64,000 nucleotides of DNA, taken from positions 1-64,000 of the forward strand of contig NZ_LIGX01000017.1 of NCBI RefSeq assembly GCF_001683795.1, given 5' to 3'. Shown piece by piece: positions 1 through 8,798 of this stretch; positions within the stretch are counted from its first letter, which is position 1; each line of letters opens with the position of its first letter. Made by a program: the position numbers and the translations under genes. The DNA is from Neoakkermansia glycaniphila. GTDB lineage: Bacteria; Verrucomicrobiota; Verrucomicrobiia; Verrucomicrobiales; Akkermansiaceae. Under the pieces are notes generated by a model. The model ran no database searches, was not told the origin of the DNA, and saw nothing but the letters and a program-made list of their open reading frames with translations.

Positions 1-2
1 GC

Positions 3-212
3 ATCCTCCCTCCCGCCGATGCGCAAACCCTCATCGCGGCCGCCAGCCCGGCGCCCTGCACCCTCGCCGCCACACTCCCCGAAGCCCTCCGGCTCGCCGA
101 ACAACGCCTTGCCGAAGGCTACGGCCCCATCCTCATCTGCGGCTCCTTCTTCCTCCTCGGCGAAGCCCGCGCCCACCTCACCGGCGCAGCCTACCGCCCC
201 ACCGCCCAATAG
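3..212 (+). CDS. folC: Folylpolyglutamate synthase / dihydrofolate synthase, C-terminal end (partial)
   Basis: Only the last 69 codons are in the window; the reading frame is open from base 3 to a TAG stop. The tail carries ILICGSFFLLGEARAHLTG, which matches the final beta-strand and helix of the FolC C-terminal (Mur ligase-like) domain, where a G-S-hydrophobic-x-GE signature is usual. FolC adds glutamate to folates, and often also makes dihydrofolate, in the cytoplasm. The assignment rests on this short tail, so the family is likely but the start, length and ATP-binding domain cannot be seen. A weak hairpin (217-242) without a T-tract separates it from the convergent gene that follows. Confidence 0.6.
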   Translation: MLPPADAQTLIAAASPAPCTLAATLPEALRLAEQRLAEGYGPILICGSFFLLGEARAHLTGAAYRPTAQ

Positions 213-271
213 AAAGCCCGTGGACGGCGAACCGCCCACGGGTGAAGCAACAACATCCACCGAAAATTGAA

Positions 272-1435
272 TCAGGGCGACTTCTTGCCGCGCTTCGCCC
301 CTGCCTTCTGGAGCAGCTCGATCACAGCCGTAATCCTGCGCACCTGATCCTCCCTCGCAGGGAAAAATATCTTAGGATCAAGCGTCGACTTCTGCACCTC
401 GTAGGCATAATCCAGCGGAGTCACCCCCTGCGCATCCACATAATTCACATTCGCCTTATTCCGAATCAACTCCTGCGTCGCACCCACATTGCGGTACTCG
501 ATCGCCGCATACAATGCCGTCCTCCTGGCCTCATCCCGATCCTCCTTCTTTCCGGTCGAAACCTCGTCCGGATCGTTCGGCTGATCCACCGGCACCCCGC
601 ATTTGATCAACGCAGAGATCGCTTCAGGCGAACCGGAAATCGCAAACCAGTGCAACATCGTCCGCCCTGTCGTACAGCGCATCATCGGATCGGCACCGCG
701 ATCCACCAAAAACTTCAGCTTCTTGCTTGCCATTGCAATCCTCTTCTTATCGGAAACCCCCATATCCACAACCGCACCTCGAGGCGCAGAATCTCGTACA
801 GCCTTCCTCTCCGCCTCGGTACCATGCGGAAAATACATCCGGATATTCTTCATATAATTCCGCCAATTGCCGTTAGGATCGGCTCCATGCGCCAGGAGAA
901 AATCACACATCTTGAGATCATTTTGCTCCAAAGCGATTCCGAGGGCGGATTCATACAGCTCTTTCTGCGGAGTCACAGCATTCATATATGCTCCTTCCTG
1001 CACCAACCGCACCACCTCCTTCATATCAACCTTGGCATGAGTGCCATCCAGACGACCTCCCCGTCCATAGGATTGACGCAAAAAACGCACCAATTCCAAC
1101 CCTTTCGCCTGTGCCACCTCGGGAGACACTTGCTTGGCCTGCACCGTCGGCTTCAACTGCACCTTCTTCACCGTCAACGCGCCCAGCCTCTTCCATGCAG
1201 GAACATACCCGTTCGCCCCGGCATTGGCATACCAAAGCTTGGCCTTGGTCAGATTTTTGGCGACACCGTCGCCATTGGCATAACACTCGGCCAACTTGAA
1301 CTGGTCTTCTGCCGTCCGGTCTTTCTCTTGATTTCTTGCGAAAAGAACGCGAAAATCACCTTCAGCAGCAGACACAAAACCTGTCACAGCAAGCAAAACG
1401 CACAATACACCTGTCTTCAACAAAGCGATATTCAT
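272..1435 (-). CDS. Secreted Sel1-like / ankyrin repeat protein
   Basis: A protein of 387 residues when started at the ATG at 1435, which gives a clean signal peptide (MNIALLKTGVLCVLLAVTGF, cleavage near VSA). An upstream in-frame start would add 24 residues with no export signal. After the signal comes one Sel1-type repeat (AEDQFKLAECYANGDGVAKN, then KAKLWYANAGANG). A central region follows with ankyrin-type repeats: LLAHGADPN, LVDRGADP, GRTMLHWFAISGSPEAISAL and a final ELIRNKANVNYVDAQG. Both repeat classes bind proteins, so a periplasmic or surface scaffold is inferred; no catalytic domain is visible. It is transcribed in the same direction as the next exported protein gene but is separated from it by 124 bases. 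Confidence 0.7.
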   Translation of the reverse strand: MNIALLKTGVLCVLLAVTGFVSAAEGDFRVLFARNQEKDRTAEDQFKLAECYANGDGVAKNLTKAKLWYANAGANGYVPAWKRLGALTVKKVQLKPTVQAKQVSPEVAQAKGLELVRFLRQSYGRGGRLDGTHAKVDMKEVVRLVQEGAYMNAVTPQKELYESALGIALEQNDLKMCDFLLAHGADPNGNWRNYMKNIRMYFPHGTEAERKAVRDSAPRGAVVDMGVSDKKRIAMASKKLKFLVDRGADPMMRCTTGRTMLHWFAISGSPEAISALIKCGVPVDQPNDPDEVSTGKKEDRDEARRTALYAAIEYRNVGATQELIRNKANVNYVDAQGVTPLDYAYEVQKSTLDPKIFFPAREDQVRRITAVIELLQKAGAKRGKKSP

Positions 1436-1559
1436 AGGATTGGAGGGGGAGGGGACAACCGCAGCAGCTTCATCGGCAAAACCGGAATCAACCACGCGAA
1501 TGCCCATTTACATTGCCTCAACCGATAACAACCGTCAAGGCAAAAATGACAAAACGCAA

Positions 1560-2612
1560 TTATTCGACAGGAACCACCTCACCCCAGCCACCGGACAAAA
1601 AATCCGCATCGCCAGCCTCCTCCTCTTCCACTGCCCCCAAATACAAAAGAATCGTACGCGCCCGCTGCTGAATCATCCAGCTCGTCACAGCATCCACCGC
1701 CATCCCGGTAGCCGAGCCGGAAAAATATCCGATCGGCTCAACCGCCTCCTGCACAGCCAGCAAATAATCCTCCCAAGCCCTCTGCGACACGGCAAACAAC
1801 TGATTCAACCGAACGGCATCCTCCTTGGAAAATTGGCTCCCTTCCACAACATCGAACACGCGAAACTGCTGGGCTTCCTCAACCATGCGAACATAAAAAT
1901 CCATCTTCACACGCCAAAACTCAGACACCAGAGCCGATGCCACCCTCTGCTCCGGCAAACACCCGCCATCCTTCACCACCTTCATGCGACGCATCAACGG
2001 ATCCGCCTCCTCCCAATAATCGGGCAACACAGGCAACTCTCCGACACACCACGCACTATGCCGCGCCAACTGGTACCAACACTTGGCAAACTGCATCGTC
2101 AGCATCCCCTTTCGGGCAACCGTGCGAGCGCGACTCTCCGGAGAATCGGGCCCCAGAAAAAAACGAAACATAGCCAGCTCGGCATCCCGGTAAACCAGCC
2201 AGCAACGCTCTACCTCGCCCACACGCCCGCGCATCGCGGCATAAACATCTCGCTCCCATCCCTCCTTACCGCCCGATGCCTCGGACCATTCCAGCTTTCG
2301 CTCGAACTCTGCCATCACACCTTCCACCCGATACCTCTCCCAAAACTCCCGCCACTCCTCCGCACACCTCCCGAACTCCTCCACATCACCCTCCTCACGA
2401 AACCTTTGAAGACGGCGCTCCATCGCCAACATCTCCTCCCACAGACTTCGGTCGCGCTCCCTTTCCTGAAACTTCGCAACCGGAACAAACTCCGCCTGTC
2501 CTTGCCGAACCGCAACGCGGGCATCACCATGCACGCACACGGCAGCCGAACTGCCGATCAAGGCAAGACACACACACGACAGCATAGCTTTCAAAAAACG
2601 AACACTCATCAT
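1560..2612 (-). CDS. Secreted protein, LprI/DUF1311-like region, function unknown
   Basis: A protein of 350 residues from the ATG at 2612 (a second ATG lies at 2609). The start is chosen because it places MMSVRFLKAMLSCVCLALIG as a signal peptide. The rest is rich in Trp, Glu and Arg and probably helical. A central stretch (WLVYRDAELAMFRFF, then ARTVARKGMLTMQFA) resembles the helix pair of LprI/DUF1311 lysozyme-inhibitor-type proteins, in which a W-x-x-YRDAEC motif is usual. Here the Cys is Leu, so the family link is weak. The gene diverges from the GH20 gene at 2836 across 223 bases. Function is not known. Confidence 0.5.
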   Translation of the reverse strand: MMSVRFLKAMLSCVCLALIGSSAAVCVHGDARVAVRQGQAEFVPVAKFQERERDRSLWEEMLAMERRLQRFREEGDVEEFGRCAEEWREFWERYRVEGVMAEFERKLEWSEASGGKEGWERDVYAAMRGRVGEVERCWLVYRDAELAMFRFFLGPDSPESRARTVARKGMLTMQFAKCWYQLARHSAWCVGELPVLPDYWEEADPLMRRMKVVKDGGCLPEQRVASALVSEFWRVKMDFYVRMVEEAQQFRVFDVVEGSQFSKEDAVRLNQLFAVSQRAWEDYLLAVQEAVEPIGYFSGSATGMAVDAVTSWMIQQRARTILLYLGAVEEEEAGDADFLSGGWGEVVPVE

Positions 2613-2835
2613 CTTTAGGGAGGGGGGAGTATGGTTGAAACACGGCCAATCCATGCATACTGCATCGAACAAAAACGATGCGCCCTTAATCTAGGATAAA
2701 CCATCACACACAGCAAGATAAAAAAAGCACACGCGCATTCGGCTTCTTCTTCCTGAAATACGCAACACGCCTCGCGAAAGAAACATCCCTCCCATAACGT
2801 ATAAAATAGAAACACGTACCGTAAAAACAGGCCAA

Positions 2836-5022
2836 ATGAACCGCTTTCTTATCCTCCTATCGCTCGCCGCGCACATGGCGGCTGCCGAACCGCAAAACGC
2901 CACACCCATCACACCAACCGGAATCCCCGCAACTGCGGGAAAAATAGCCCTCCTGCCCTACCCCTCCCACGTCGAATGGCAACCAAACACCTGCACATTT
3001 TCCACCCTGCTCTTTGAAACCGGCCAGCTTGCCAGCGGGGAACGCGCGGACGACCTTGCCGCAGAATTCAAAGACATCGCTTCCACCACAGGACTCACCC
3101 TCACAACCGCCCGCCCATCGCCTCAAACACTCACGATCGTACTGCGCACGGCTCCGGCATCGAAAATCCCGCAGGAAAGCTACACCCTCACCGTCACACC
3201 GGACCACCGAGTCGAAATCTCCTCCTCCGGCTTCGCCGGACACTTCAACGCCCTTCAGACACTTCGGCAACTCATTCTCCCTCATCACGGCGCAGCCGTA
3301 ATCCCGTGCTGCCGCATCGAAGACTCGCCAGCCTTCGGCCTCCGGGGCTTCATGCTCGATGTAGGCCGCTACTACCTCTCGCCGGACTTCATCAAAACAC
3401 TCGTTCGCAACCTCTCACGCTACAAAATCAACACCCTGCACCTCCACCTCACGGACGACCCGGCCTGGCGCATCCAAATCGACAAATACCCGCAACTCAC
3501 CGACGCCAAAAACCACTGGCCCACCCGGCGGCCCGGGCAACACTACACCAGGGACGAACTGCGCGACCTCGTCGACTACTGCGCCCGGCTCAACGTCCAA
3601 ATCATCCCGGAAATCGACATGCCCGGCCACAGCAAAACCTTCACCAAAGCCATGGGAACCCCCATGCAGAGCGAGCGCGGACTCTCCATCGTCAAAGACA
3701 TCATCGACGAAACCGCGCCTCTCTTCCCCGCCCCATGGTTCCACATAGGCTCCGACGAAGTACGCGTCACCATGCAGGAATTCATCCCCGAAGCCGTCAA
3801 AACCGTCCGGAACCATGGAAAAACCCCAATCGTCTGGTACCCCGGCCATCCGGCGGATTCGGAAACCGTCTCCATGTGCTGGGGTGAAAACGAAGCCGGA
3901 GCCGATCTTCCCGCCTCAGGCCGATACATCGACAGCAACGGATTCTACCTCGACTGGATGGACAGCCAGTCCGGCGTCTACCAGATCTGGTTCCAGCAGC
4001 CGTGCGGTGTCCCGAAAGGCAACAGCCGGGCTCTCGGCTCCATCATGGCAGTCTGGTGCGACGCAGCCTTGAGCGGCGACAACCGCATCATCGAACAATA
4101 CCCCTTCTACCCCTGTGCCCTCACCTTTGCCGAACGCATCTGGAAAGGCAGTGATGCCAAACGGCGCGACCTCATGGCCAACCTGCCTCAGAAAGGCACC
4201 CCTGAATGGAAAACATTCTCCGACTTCGAAAACCGCCTCATCATCCACCGCGACCGCGCCTTCGCCGGGCAACCCTTCGCCTACGTCAAACAAGCCGACA
4301 TGGAATGGAGACTCATCGGCCCCTTTGACCACAAAGGCCGCAACGACACCTCCTTCGAACCCGAACAAACCGTCAAGGACGAATACGTACAGGGCAACCG
4401 CACTCTGCGATGGAAACAACAGCCCGCCATCGGCGGAGCCATCCACATCCGCCACCTCTACGCCATGTTCAACATGCACAACCACCGCTACCGCCTCGAC
4501 CACTGGCCCACGCTCATGTCGAAAGACGTCGGCAAAGAACCGGGCACATGCTACGCGCAAACGCACATCTACAGCCCCAAGGCTCAGAACGTCCACCTCA
4601 TGTTCGGACTCAACGGCATGTGGGGCCACACCGGCGGATACCGCACCTCGCGCGCACCGGAACAGGGAAGCTGGGACTTCAGCGGCGGCGACATCTGGCT
4701 CAACGGCCAACGCATCGCCCCGCCCCGCTGGCCCTTCCAAAGCCTGCCGTGGACCGGCTGGGGCAAAGGCCGCATCGAAGAAGCCCCTCTCACACAGGAA
4801 GGCTACTTCTTCCGCCCTCCCGTACCCATTCATCTGAAACAGGGCTGGAACACCATCCTCATTCGCAGCGTCTTCGGACACTGGAAAGGCGACAACGGAG
4901 AACGCAAATGGATGTACTGCTGCATGCCCGTCCTGTGGGACGGCATCCACTACACCGAAGTACCCGGCCTTCGCTACAGCGCCGCACCTCCTCAACAAAC
5001 GCAAACTTCATCCGCCCGCTGA
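2836..5022 (+). CDS. Secreted GH20 beta-N-acetylhexosaminidase
   Basis: A protein of 728 residues with signal peptide MNRFLILLSLAAHMAAA. A GH20b-type alpha/beta domain lies at about 30-170, then the GH20 TIM barrel at about 175-480 with LHLHLTDDPAWRIQIDKYP, VQIIPEIDMPGHS and WFHIGSDEV. Asp307-Glu308 is the expected pair that orients the acetamido group and acts as acid/base. The enzyme should remove terminal beta-linked GlcNAc or GalNAc from glycans such as mucin O-glycans in the periplasm or at the surface. About 250 residues follow the barrel (for example NGMWGHTGGYRT and GWGKGRIEE) and look like a beta-rich accessory domain I cannot name. A TATAAAAT-type -10 lies near 2800, upstream of the ATG. 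Confidence 0.9.
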   Translation: MNRFLILLSLAAHMAAAEPQNATPITPTGIPATAGKIALLPYPSHVEWQPNTCTFSTLLFETGQLASGERADDLAAEFKDIASTTGLTLTTARPSPQTLTIVLRTAPASKIPQESYTLTVTPDHRVEISSSGFAGHFNALQTLRQLILPHHGAAVIPCCRIEDSPAFGLRGFMLDVGRYYLSPDFIKTLVRNLSRYKINTLHLHLTDDPAWRIQIDKYPQLTDAKNHWPTRRPGQHYTRDELRDLVDYCARLNVQIIPEIDMPGHSKTFTKAMGTPMQSERGLSIVKDIIDETAPLFPAPWFHIGSDEVRVTMQEFIPEAVKTVRNHGKTPIVWYPGHPADSETVSMCWGENEAGADLPASGRYIDSNGFYLDWMDSQSGVYQIWFQQPCGVPKGNSRALGSIMAVWCDAALSGDNRIIEQYPFYPCALTFAERIWKGSDAKRRDLMANLPQKGTPEWKTFSDFENRLIIHRDRAFAGQPFAYVKQADMEWRLIGPFDHKGRNDTSFEPEQTVKDEYVQGNRTLRWKQQPAIGGAIHIRHLYAMFNMHNHRYRLDHWPTLMSKDVGKEPGTCYAQTHIYSPKAQNVHLMFGLNGMWGHTGGYRTSRAPEQGSWDFSGGDIWLNGQRIAPPRWPFQSLPWTGWGKGRIEEAPLTQEGYFFRPPVPIHLKQGWNTILIRSVFGHWKGDNGERKWMYCCMPVLWDGIHYTEVPGLRYSAAPPQQTQTSSAR

Positions 5023-5067
5023 CAGGCACCCCCCCCCTCCCGGCCGGGAGAGGCATCCGCCTCTCCG

Positions 5068-5985
5068 TCAACCGCGCTCACGCGATTTCTTCCCGCGCAC
5101 CCTCGGCTCATGGGCCAGCACTGCATCGGCATCGGCCGTATCCGCCACGGAACCCCTGCTGCAACCGCGCACGCAACGCCCGCACAGCACGCAACGCGAC
5201 ACATCGATACGCCCCCGGTCGATGCAATTCATAGGGCAGCACTTCTCGCACTTGCGGCACTGCAGGCAGGTACCCGGATCGATCACCCTCTTGCGCCACG
5301 CAAAACGCGAAGCCAGCCCCAGCAAAGCCCCATACGGGCAAAGCCATCGGCAAAACGGACGGCTCACCACCAGGCAAAATACCAGAAAACAGCCAGAAAC
5401 CACCCACATCACCGGCGATGCCGCCATACGGAAAAACGCCACAAACGGATCATAACGGCAAACCGGCAAAGACTGCGAATCGAACGCACACCAAAGCACA
5501 TACAGCAGCACCAGCCACGTACCCATCGAAAAAGCCTTCTCCAACCGGGGACCGACACGCGACCGCACACGCCGCGCATTCCAGCCCGCGGCATCCTGAA
5601 CCGCTCCCAGCGGACACAACCCGGCGCAGAACACGCGACCCATCACAAAAGCCGCCACCAGCGGCAGCACAAACCACACCACCGCCAGCACACTCAGCAA
5701 AACAGCCGGATGGAACAGAGAAACAGCCACATTCCCTACGCTTCCCACAGGGCAAAGACACCCCATACGGAAAAAGCCGAACCAGCCGACCGCCGCGAGC
5801 TGCACCGCCCACAGCCACCGTCCGCGCCCTGCTGGCCGCCAAACCAGCCATGCCGACACAAGCAACAGCAGGACAAACAGCGAAACATCCGCCCATGCCA
5901 TCCAATCAGGCATACCCGACGACTCGGGATACACCGGATAGGCATACTCCCCAATATCCTTGATCACCAACTCCTCAACTGCCAT
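5068..5985 (-). CDS. NapH-like membrane polyferredoxin (quinol dehydrogenase type)
   Basis: A 305-residue membrane protein and the last gene of a four-gene operon. Five or six hydrophobic segments alternate with the family signatures CLCP (C76, C78), FCAGLCP (C120, C124) and FCRWLCP (C212, C216), which are typical of NapH, NosR and YccM-like proteins. The C-terminal part has two [4Fe-4S] motifs, C240/C243/C246/C249-C250-P and C265/C268/C271/C275. NapH proteins take electrons from quinol and pass them to a periplasmic ferredoxin; here that partner would be the gene directly upstream, with 17 bases between them. No nitrate reductase genes are present, so napH is not used as a name. The Lys/Arg tail after the last cluster helps to orient the protein. 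Confidence 0.85.
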   Translation of the reverse strand: MAVEELVIKDIGEYAYPVYPESSGMPDWMAWADVSLFVLLLLVSAWLVWRPAGRGRWLWAVQLAAVGWFGFFRMGCLCPVGSVGNVAVSLFHPAVLLSVLAVVWFVLPLVAAFVMGRVFCAGLCPLGAVQDAAGWNARRVRSRVGPRLEKAFSMGTWLVLLYVLWCAFDSQSLPVCRYDPFVAFFRMAASPVMWVVSGCFLVFCLVVSRPFCRWLCPYGALLGLASRFAWRKRVIDPGTCLQCRKCEKCCPMNCIDRGRIDVSRCVLCGRCVRGCSRGSVADTADADAVLAHEPRVRGKKSRERG

Positions 5986-6002
5986 AACTCACATCTCCAG
6001 AA

Positions 6003-6575
6003 TCAAACTCTCCAAACCATCGCCTTCCCGCCATCGGCACTCCTGCCCTTGCAGGAACGGGCGATCGAACACTCATTGCACCCGGCACACCGATCATCCC
6101 GGACAACCAGATACAACGTATTGTTCCCATGCTCCCGGCACCGCTTCACACAAGCGCCGCAGCCCGTACACAACTCCTCATTCACGGCATACTCGTACCG
6201 GTACTCATCCACGCCAAGGGACTCATCGAACACATGCACCGTCCGCCGCTGCAAAGCGCCCGTCTTGCACACCAGATTATTATCCCCCGTATTGACCGGG
6301 CTGAACGGATCGTCATCGCGAACCTCATACCCGTAGCAATACTTGCACATGCCGCAATCTTCATACCGATTGCGGCACACCACGGCGGACTTCTCATGCA
6401 CGCAATGAGTCTCGCAATGGCCGCACGCACTGCAGGCATCATTATCGATCACCCACTTGCCCTCCCGCGTGCGCGACTGCTCCAGCAAACGCCACGTCAC
6501 CCCTCCCAGCACAGCCGCACCCGCAGCACGGGCCGCCATACCGAGAAACCTCCTCCGCTTCAACTGCTCATCCAT
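6003..6575 (-). CDS. Tat-exported polyferredoxin (NapG-like)
   Basis: A 190-residue protein starting MDEQLKRRRFLGMAARAAGA, a twin-arginine signal followed by a hydrophobic stretch. It has seventeen cysteines. Two complete CxxCxxCxxxC motifs are seen at 48/51/54/58 and 136/139/142/146. A third set is at 74/77/80 with C103 (or C67), and a fourth at 163/166/169/175, so up to four [4Fe-4S] clusters can be modelled, as in NapG. It would be folded with its clusters in the cytoplasm, exported by Tat, and carry electrons from the NapH-like membrane protein to a periplasmic acceptor. The first two genes of the operon are candidates for that acceptor. Confidence 0.85.
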   Translation of the reverse strand: MDEQLKRRRFLGMAARAAGAAVLGGVTWRLLEQSRTREGKWVIDNDACSACGHCETHCVHEKSAVVCRNRYEDCGMCKYCYGYEVRDDDPFSPVNTGDNNLVCKTGALQRRTVHVFDESLGVDEYRYEYAVNEELCTGCGACVKRCREHGNNTLYLVVRDDRCAGCNECSIARSCKGRSADGGKAMVWRV

Positions 6576-6611
6576 AACGAAAACCTCTGGAATAACGGAA
6601 CCCCGATAAAC

Positions 6612-7481
6612 TCAGCGCCCCGGCTCCCTCCCGGCCGCACCCGGCAAAGCCTCGGGAGCCACAACCCCCTTGCTCATCATATCGGCAGGCACATGTGAAC
6701 CCTTCATCTCAAGCATGGACTTCGCCAACTTCTCGCGCAAAGGCGCATCCAGCTTTCCGGAAGCCGCAAAAGTAATAAACGGGAAAACGCCAGTCCTGCC
6801 TACCGCACGCACATCGCCCGGAGCAGCCACCACCACCATGCACCCGTACTGGGCCGCATAGCTGCTGATCACGGCGGCATCCGCACGCCCTTCCAGCAAC
6901 TCCACAATCGCGCTCTTGCAGGAATGCTGTTCAGACGGAACCACATCCCCCTCGGCGATCCCGGCCTTGGCCAGAGCCGCCTTCGGAGCAGCATCCTTCT
7001 CCACGGCCAAAAGAGGCCCGAACACCACCCGCTTCCCCTTCAAATCCGCCACCGACTTCACCGGACTATCCTTCAACACTACGAACTCGCCCCAAAGCCC
7101 CTCCTCCTGCCCGGCAGGCATCTGCAAATCGGCCAACCGCACAAACTCCTTCCCGGCAGCGCGGGAAGCGCCATCCAGCACCGTCGCCTTTGCAACCACC
7201 ATATCGAAATCCGCCTTCTTCAAGGCATCCGCCAACTCGGCATCCTCCATGAAATAAACCAACTCCAGCTTCACCCCGCAATCCTTCTCCACCTTCGCCT
7301 TCCAGCCCTCATATTCACGCTTGGCGGCATCGCCTACGCAACTGCATGCGCAATTCTTCGCCAGCGGATCGCTAACCCCCACCTTCAGCACGCCATCCGC
7401 CGCCAGCGACACGCCGACGGCAGCTGCGCACAGAACCGCCTCTCCGCACTTGCGGACAAAACCTTTCACATTCATCGACAC
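6612..7481 (-). CDS. PhnD-type periplasmic binding protein with Cys-rich N-terminus
   Basis: A 289-residue exported protein (signal peptide to about residue 28; ATG at 7481 or 7475). The fold signatures are those of PhnD/SsuA-type phosphonate- or phosphite-binding proteins: VLKVGVSDPLA at the first strand, ADFDMVVAKATV, VKSVADLKGKRVVFG, an EGRADAAVISSYAAQYG helix and AVGRTGVFPFITFAAS near the hinge. No ABC permease or ATPase gene is nearby. It carries an unusual CACSC cluster (C44, C46, C48) just after the first strand, plus C68, C188 and C214. The operon context with ferredoxin genes suggests a redox or metal role instead of, or besides, solute import. The ligand is unknown. Confidence 0.75.
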   Translation of the reverse strand: MSMNVKGFVRKCGEAVLCAAAVGVSLAADGVLKVGVSDPLAKNCACSCVGDAAKREYEGWKAKVEKDCGVKLELVYFMEDAELADALKKADFDMVVAKATVLDGASRAAGKEFVRLADLQMPAGQEEGLWGEFVVLKDSPVKSVADLKGKRVVFGPLLAVEKDAAPKAALAKAGIAEGDVVPSEQHSCKSAIVELLEGRADAAVISSYAAQYGCMVVVAAPGDVRAVGRTGVFPFITFAASGKLDAPLREKLAKSMLEMKGSHVPADMMSKGVVAPEALPGAAGREPGR

Positions 7482-7497
7482 AAAACAGGTTAAACGC

Positions 7498-8643
7498 TCA
7501 CTTCGACGGCCCCAGCACGATCACACACTTCTTCCCTTCATGCGCGGCATAAATATTCCCCTTGGAATCGACCGCCACATCCAGCTGCCCGCATCCCTTC
7601 GCAATATCGTTCACATCCACGCACATCTCCAGCACCTTCTCGTCGCCCGTATAAATCTTCACACGCGGCACATCCTTCTCGGAAGTCACGAAACGGCCCT
7701 TACCCAGCGAAGCGATCGACACCGGATTGCAGCAACCCGTAAACTGCTCCGCACTGCGCCCCTCCTTGCCCCAGGTACCGATACGGTTACCGTCGCGGTC
7801 GAACACGCTCACACGATGCCCGCCCAGCTCCGCCACCGACACATAACCCTGCTCATCCACGCAGAAATCGAGAATACCGCAGCACGTCGAAAGCCCGCGA
7901 CGCGCACCCGGCGCACGGCCGATCACATTCACCAGTTTCCCCTCCTTATAACGGCCGATACTCCCGGAACCCGACGTCCCGACAAACACCTCGTCACCGA
8001 ACGTAGCCAACCCCGTCACCGGAGCCTTCTTCGACTCAAGCTCAAGAGAACCGAGCTTCTTCCCCTGCATATCGTACTGCACCACGGAAGGCGGCTCGGA
8101 ATACGAAGAATTCGCCACCCACACCGTATCATTCGCGCCGGGCGCCACAGCTCCGGCATTAAACTCGACATTGAACCGGGCAGACTCCTTCCCCTCGCCG
8201 TCGAACACCACCACCAGCTTATCGCCGGCGGCAAACACACGATCCTTCGCATCCACACACACGCCGCCGATATGCGACTTGAACGTACCGTCCCCCAGAG
8301 AACGCACAAGCGCGTACTTCTCCACATCCGTCGCAGCCTTCGGCACCACATGCCCCTTCACCGGAGCGCCGCTGAACTTCGCATCGGAAGCACGCACCAC
8401 GGGAGCCGCAGCCTTCGCCTTCGCTACCTCCTGAGCCACAAAATCCCTATCCGCCTGCGACAACGAATCAAGAGACAGATTGAACTCTCGGCCATTGGCC
8501 AGACGCACCGTCACAGCCTCGTCCGTTGCAGACACGAAATCCGCCTCAAGCGCACGGCCATCCTTATTCGTCCACGAACGTGCATCAGCCATGGAAGCCC
8601 ACGCCAGAACAGACACTCCGACCAAAGAAATAAACATCTTCAT
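7498..8643 (-). CDS. Exported SHD1-NHL beta-propeller protein, first gene of redox operon
   Basis: A 381-residue protein from the ATG at 8643, chosen because MKMFISLVGVSVLAWASMAD is a signal peptide; the frame is open further upstream without an export signal. Residues about 22-70 (SWTNKDGRALEADFVSA, then LSLDSLSQADRDFV) are an SHD1 domain, common in Verrucomicrobiota and Planctomycetota. Residues about 105-380 form NHL-type blades (IGGVCVDAKDRVFAAG, FCVDEQGYVSVAELGGHRV, VAVDSKGNIYAAHEG). Two adjacent Cys pairs, C254-C255 and C304-C305, and single cysteines at 129, 261, 341, 351 and 373 are unusual for a propeller and could bind metal or form disulfides. It lies 16 bases upstream of the PhnD-type gene. 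Confidence 0.75.
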   Translation of the reverse strand: MKMFISLVGVSVLAWASMADARSWTNKDGRALEADFVSATDEAVTVRLANGREFNLSLDSLSQADRDFVAQEVAKAKAAAPVVRASDAKFSGAPVKGHVVPKAATDVEKYALVRSLGDGTFKSHIGGVCVDAKDRVFAAGDKLVVVFDGEGKESARFNVEFNAGAVAPGANDTVWVANSSYSEPPSVVQYDMQGKKLGSLELESKKAPVTGLATFGDEVFVGTSGSGSIGRYKEGKLVNVIGRAPGARRGLSTCCGILDFCVDEQGYVSVAELGGHRVSVFDRDGNRIGTWGKEGRSAEQFTGCCNPVSIASLGKGRFVTSEKDVPRVKIYTGDEKVLEMCVDVNDIAKGCGQLDVAVDSKGNIYAAHEGKKCVIVLGPSK

Positions 8644-8798
8644 AAAACAATAATAATCAGGGTTTGGGTTAAAAACAGCCTTGCAAACGGCAAAAGCGTA
8701 ACTATCAATTAACACGAACAGCCATGACCGGACAAGCAAAAAAAGCGGACAGACGAAAATAGATGATCGAATCTGTGACAACACCACACACCGCTCGC

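Noticed and set aside
217..242. CCCGTGG / CCACGGG hairpin between folC and the ankyrin gene
   Set aside because: Position fits a bidirectional terminator, but there is no T-tract on either strand, so it is not listed as one.
5068..6575. Naming the ferredoxin genes napH and napG
   Set aside because: The motifs match the families, but no nitrate reductase catalytic gene is present, so the names would imply a function that is not supported.
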